8,622 nucleotides of DNA from Bacteroidales bacterium. Lineage in GTDB: Bacteria; Bacteroidota; Bacteroidia; Bacteroidales; Muribaculaceae. Below are positions 7,282 through 8,622 of the stretch, piece after piece (the first letter of the stretch is position 1; the number at the start of each line of letters is the position of its first letter). The notes beneath the pieces were generated by a model. It saw only the letters and a list, made by a program, of their open reading frames with translations. It did not search any database and had not been told where the DNA came from. The stretch is from positions 14,282-22,903 of the forward strand of contig JAHZGZ010000326.1 of assembly GCA_019420545.1 (NCBI GenBank). Direction: 5' to 3'. A program made the position numbers and the translations under genes.

Positions 7282-7308
7282 CATTTTCTCCATTTTTGGG
7301 AGAAAATG
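7282..7308. repeat. Inverted repeat, 10-bp stem with 7-base loop
   Basis: CATTTTCTCC (7282-7291) and GGAGAAAATG (7299-7308) are exact reverse complements around a 7-base loop. It lies in AT-rich DNA between two operons. An A-run follows on the + strand (GAAAAAAG), not a T-run, so it is not a standard + strand terminator. The symmetric form would also suit a protein-binding site. Function unknown. Confidence 0.5.
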
Positions 7309-7368
7309 CCGAAAAAAGTACAAGCGCCACGATGTCATTTTTTTGTTATTTAGACAACTCCAAATAGA

Positions 7369-7513
7369 GTGGGTTTCCCCGCGCCATTGACCGACGAAAA
7401 CCTATCCACCCAAGCACTTTGGCAGGAGGCGGCCACAGAGCTTTGTGGATGAAGCCCACGATTTACGTAACAATATCGATTCATACAATAATCTCGCTTT
7501 ACACGATAAATAA
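7369..7513 (+). pseudogene. Possible remnant or small reading frame ending at the hydrolase start
   Basis: Two overlapping + frames look protein-like in an otherwise non-coding spacer. One reads VGFPAPLTDENLSTQALW and goes on to a TGA at 7449-7451. The other, open from 7391, reads FVDEAHDLRNNIDSYNNL from 7442 and stops at TAA 7511-7513, whose last A is the first base of the hydrolase ATG (TAATG). Joining the two needs one frameshift near 7440. GTG codons at 7369 and 7445 are the only plausible starts. It could be the worn-down 3' end of a lost gene, a short upstream peptide coupled to the hydrolase, or chance. I recognise no family. Low confidence. Confidence 0.25.
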
Positions 7514-8565
7514 TGAAACGTACTGTTTTAATAATGCTTTCAGCTATGAGTCTTACGAGTTTTGCCAACAAGCCCATTATGATTGACCGACAAGGGCAAT
7601 TTCCGGTAGGCGGGACTACCATCGAACGTCCGGGGACATTCAACCCCGACACATTTGTCGGCTGGACCAATCCCGTGCAGGATGGGCAGACCTATCGCTG
7701 CGATCACGCTTTCGCAAGATATCAGATTCCGGTCGAGGCAAAAAAGCTGCCGCTGGTATTTGTCCACGGATTCGGCAGCGACGGGGTGTGCTGGGAGACA
7801 ACTCCCGACGGACGCGACGGCTTCGCTACCCTGCTTCTGCGTGAGGGATATCCCACTTACGTACTTGATCTTCCGGGCCGAGGACACGCGTCGCGCACAA
7901 GTTCCGAAACCACGATAAGGCCCGTTGCCGACGAAGAGTTTTGGTTCGATATCTGGCGCATGGGCATATGGCCGGAATGGAACGAAGGTATTCAGTTTCC
8001 AAAAGACTCGCTGAGCGTGTCAAACTTTTTCCGCCAGATGGTTCCCGATCTGAGCAATCATCAGCTCGACGTAGTTGCTCTTGATGCTATGGCCGATAAA
8101 ATCGGTGATCATGTGCTCGTAACCCATTCGGCAGGCGGCTTCCCGGGATGGATGTCCGCAATGAACAATACGGAAGTAAAGGCAGTGGTGGCGCTCGAGC
8201 CCGGCGGCTTTGTATTCCCCGAGAATGAGGTTCCCGCAGCATTACCGGGCCTTACAGGCGGCCTCGCCGGTGTTCCTGTCGCCACTGAAATATTCATGGA
8301 GTTGACACGAAAACCGATTGTAATCTATTTCGGCGATTACATCCCGCAATCAGACGCTACAACATTGGGTGGCAGTAACTGGGAAGTCCGACTTAAAATG
8401 GCGCAGGAATTTGTGAATGCAGTAAACCGCCATGGCGGGAACGCCTCGCTTGTGGAACTCCCGAAGATCGGAATCAAAGGGAATTCGCATTTCCTGATGC
8501 AGGAACTCAACAATGACGTCATCGCCGCGCATGTAGCCGAATGGCTCGCACGAAACGGACTGTAA
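7513..8565 (+). CDS. Secreted alpha/beta-hydrolase, esterase-like
   Basis: Probably a periplasmic or exported serine hydrolase that cleaves an ester; the substrate is unknown. The 350-residue protein starts with a short Sec-type signal peptide: basic MKR, a hydrophobic core, and likely cleavage after SFA at residue 18. No lipobox cysteine is present. The hydrolase core shows the oxyanion-hole region VFVHGFGSDGVCWE (82-95), a strand and turn YVLDLPGRGHASR, the nucleophile elbow VTHSAGGFPG with Ser206, and ALEPGGF with Glu229. The C-terminal GNSHFLMQELNND carries His326. An acid on the strand after the nucleophile, being Glu, together with a GNSH-type histidine loop, resembles the esterase EstB/esterase 713 group, so the triad is probably Ser206-Glu229-His326. 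A helical lid-like insertion rich in Trp and Phe lies at about 137-175. GC content is clearly higher than in the polysaccharide genes, and the hairpin upstream suggests a separate transcription unit. The fold is firm; the substrate is open. Confidence 0.92.
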   Translation: MKRTVLIMLSAMSLTSFANKPIMIDRQGQFPVGGTTIERPGTFNPDTFVGWTNPVQDGQTYRCDHAFARYQIPVEAKKLPLVFVHGFGSDGVCWETTPDGRDGFATLLLREGYPTYVLDLPGRGHASRTSSETTIRPVADEEFWFDIWRMGIWPEWNEGIQFPKDSLSVSNFFRQMVPDLSNHQLDVVALDAMADKIGDHVLVTHSAGGFPGWMSAMNNTEVKAVVALEPGGFVFPENEVPAALPGLTGGLAGVPVATEIFMELTRKPIVIYFGDYIPQSDATTLGGSNWEVRLKMAQEFVNAVNRHGGNASLVELPKIGIKGNSHFLMQELNNDVIAAHVAEWLARNGL

Positions 8566-8622
8566 CCCATTCGGAAAACGCATTGATATTCAAAAAAAAA
8601 TAACGAGCATCTACCCGATTCA

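Larger units (their letters stand above)
7066..7512. other. 447-base intergenic region
   Basis: This is the spacer between the polysaccharide operon and the secreted hydrolase. It holds a perfect 20-bp-stem hairpin (7115-7163), AT-rich DNA with a second hairpin (7282-7308), and a stretch from about 7369 that looks partly protein-coding. I found no tRNA, transposase or direct-repeat array. A sigma-70-like pair, TTTACG (7462-7467) and TACAAT (7484-7489) with a 16-base spacer, can be pointed out. It does not match the Bacteroidota -33/-7 consensus, so I do not call a promoter. Confidence 0.6.

Noticed and set aside
7166..7390. + strand open frame of 74 codons in the spacer
   Set aside because: It starts from TTG just after the hairpin, has Lys/Ile-rich composition that follows from AT-rich DNA, and runs through the second inverted repeat. 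No domain is visible.
7462..7489. TTTACG / TACAAT sigma-70-like pair before the hydrolase
   Set aside because: Bacteroidota promoters use a different -33/-7 consensus, and such a match is expected by chance in AT-rich DNA.
7350..7887. - strand frames across the hydrolase start
   Set aside because: They overlap the signal peptide and core of a clear alpha/beta-hydrolase and show no domain.

Overview
The window looks like Bacteroidales DNA (phylum Bacteroidota). Genes are tightly packed, Shine-Dalgarno sequences are missing and A/T-rich stretches precede the starts. The WecG/TagA/CpsF-type protein closely matches the form I know from the ends of Bacteroides/Parabacteroides-type capsule loci. 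GC content rises from low in the left half to clearly higher in the last gene (one sampled 60-base line each: 21/60 at 601-660, 38/60 at 8221-8280). This would fit a moderate-GC host such as Bacteroides, Parabacteroides or Muribaculaceae, but the genus cannot be fixed from this sequence alone.

Positions 1-4710 are the 3' part of a surface-polysaccharide (capsule or exopolysaccharide) biosynthesis operon on the + strand. It holds a GT4-like glycosyltransferase cut by the left edge, a GT2 glycosyltransferase, a GT4 glycosyltransferase, a left-handed beta-helix O-acetyltransferase and a second GT4 glycosyltransferase. Gaps are 26 bases or less and one junction is a 4-base ATGA overlap, so they are almost certainly co-transcribed. 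Together they would add three or four sugars to a lipid-linked repeat unit and acetylate it. No flippase, polymerase or chain-length regulator is visible, so these must lie outside the window.

Positions 4719-6229 hold two translationally coupled genes of unknown function. The first encodes a 331-residue protein with two membrane segments, a long predicted coiled coil and a very acidic C-terminal tail. The second encodes a 172-residue, mostly helical protein. They sit between the AT-rich sugar-transferase cassette and the conserved GT26 gene at 6325-7065, and are the least explained part of the window. The GT26 gene appears to close the operon and is followed by a perfect 20-bp-stem hairpin (7115-7163).

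Positions 7066-7512 are a 447-base spacer. It holds that hairpin, a second 10-bp-stem hairpin and a short stretch near 7369-7513 that may be a decayed or small reading frame ending in TAATG at the next gene's start. Positions 7513-8565 encode a secreted alpha/beta-hydrolase (esterase-like) with no obvious link to the polysaccharide genes.
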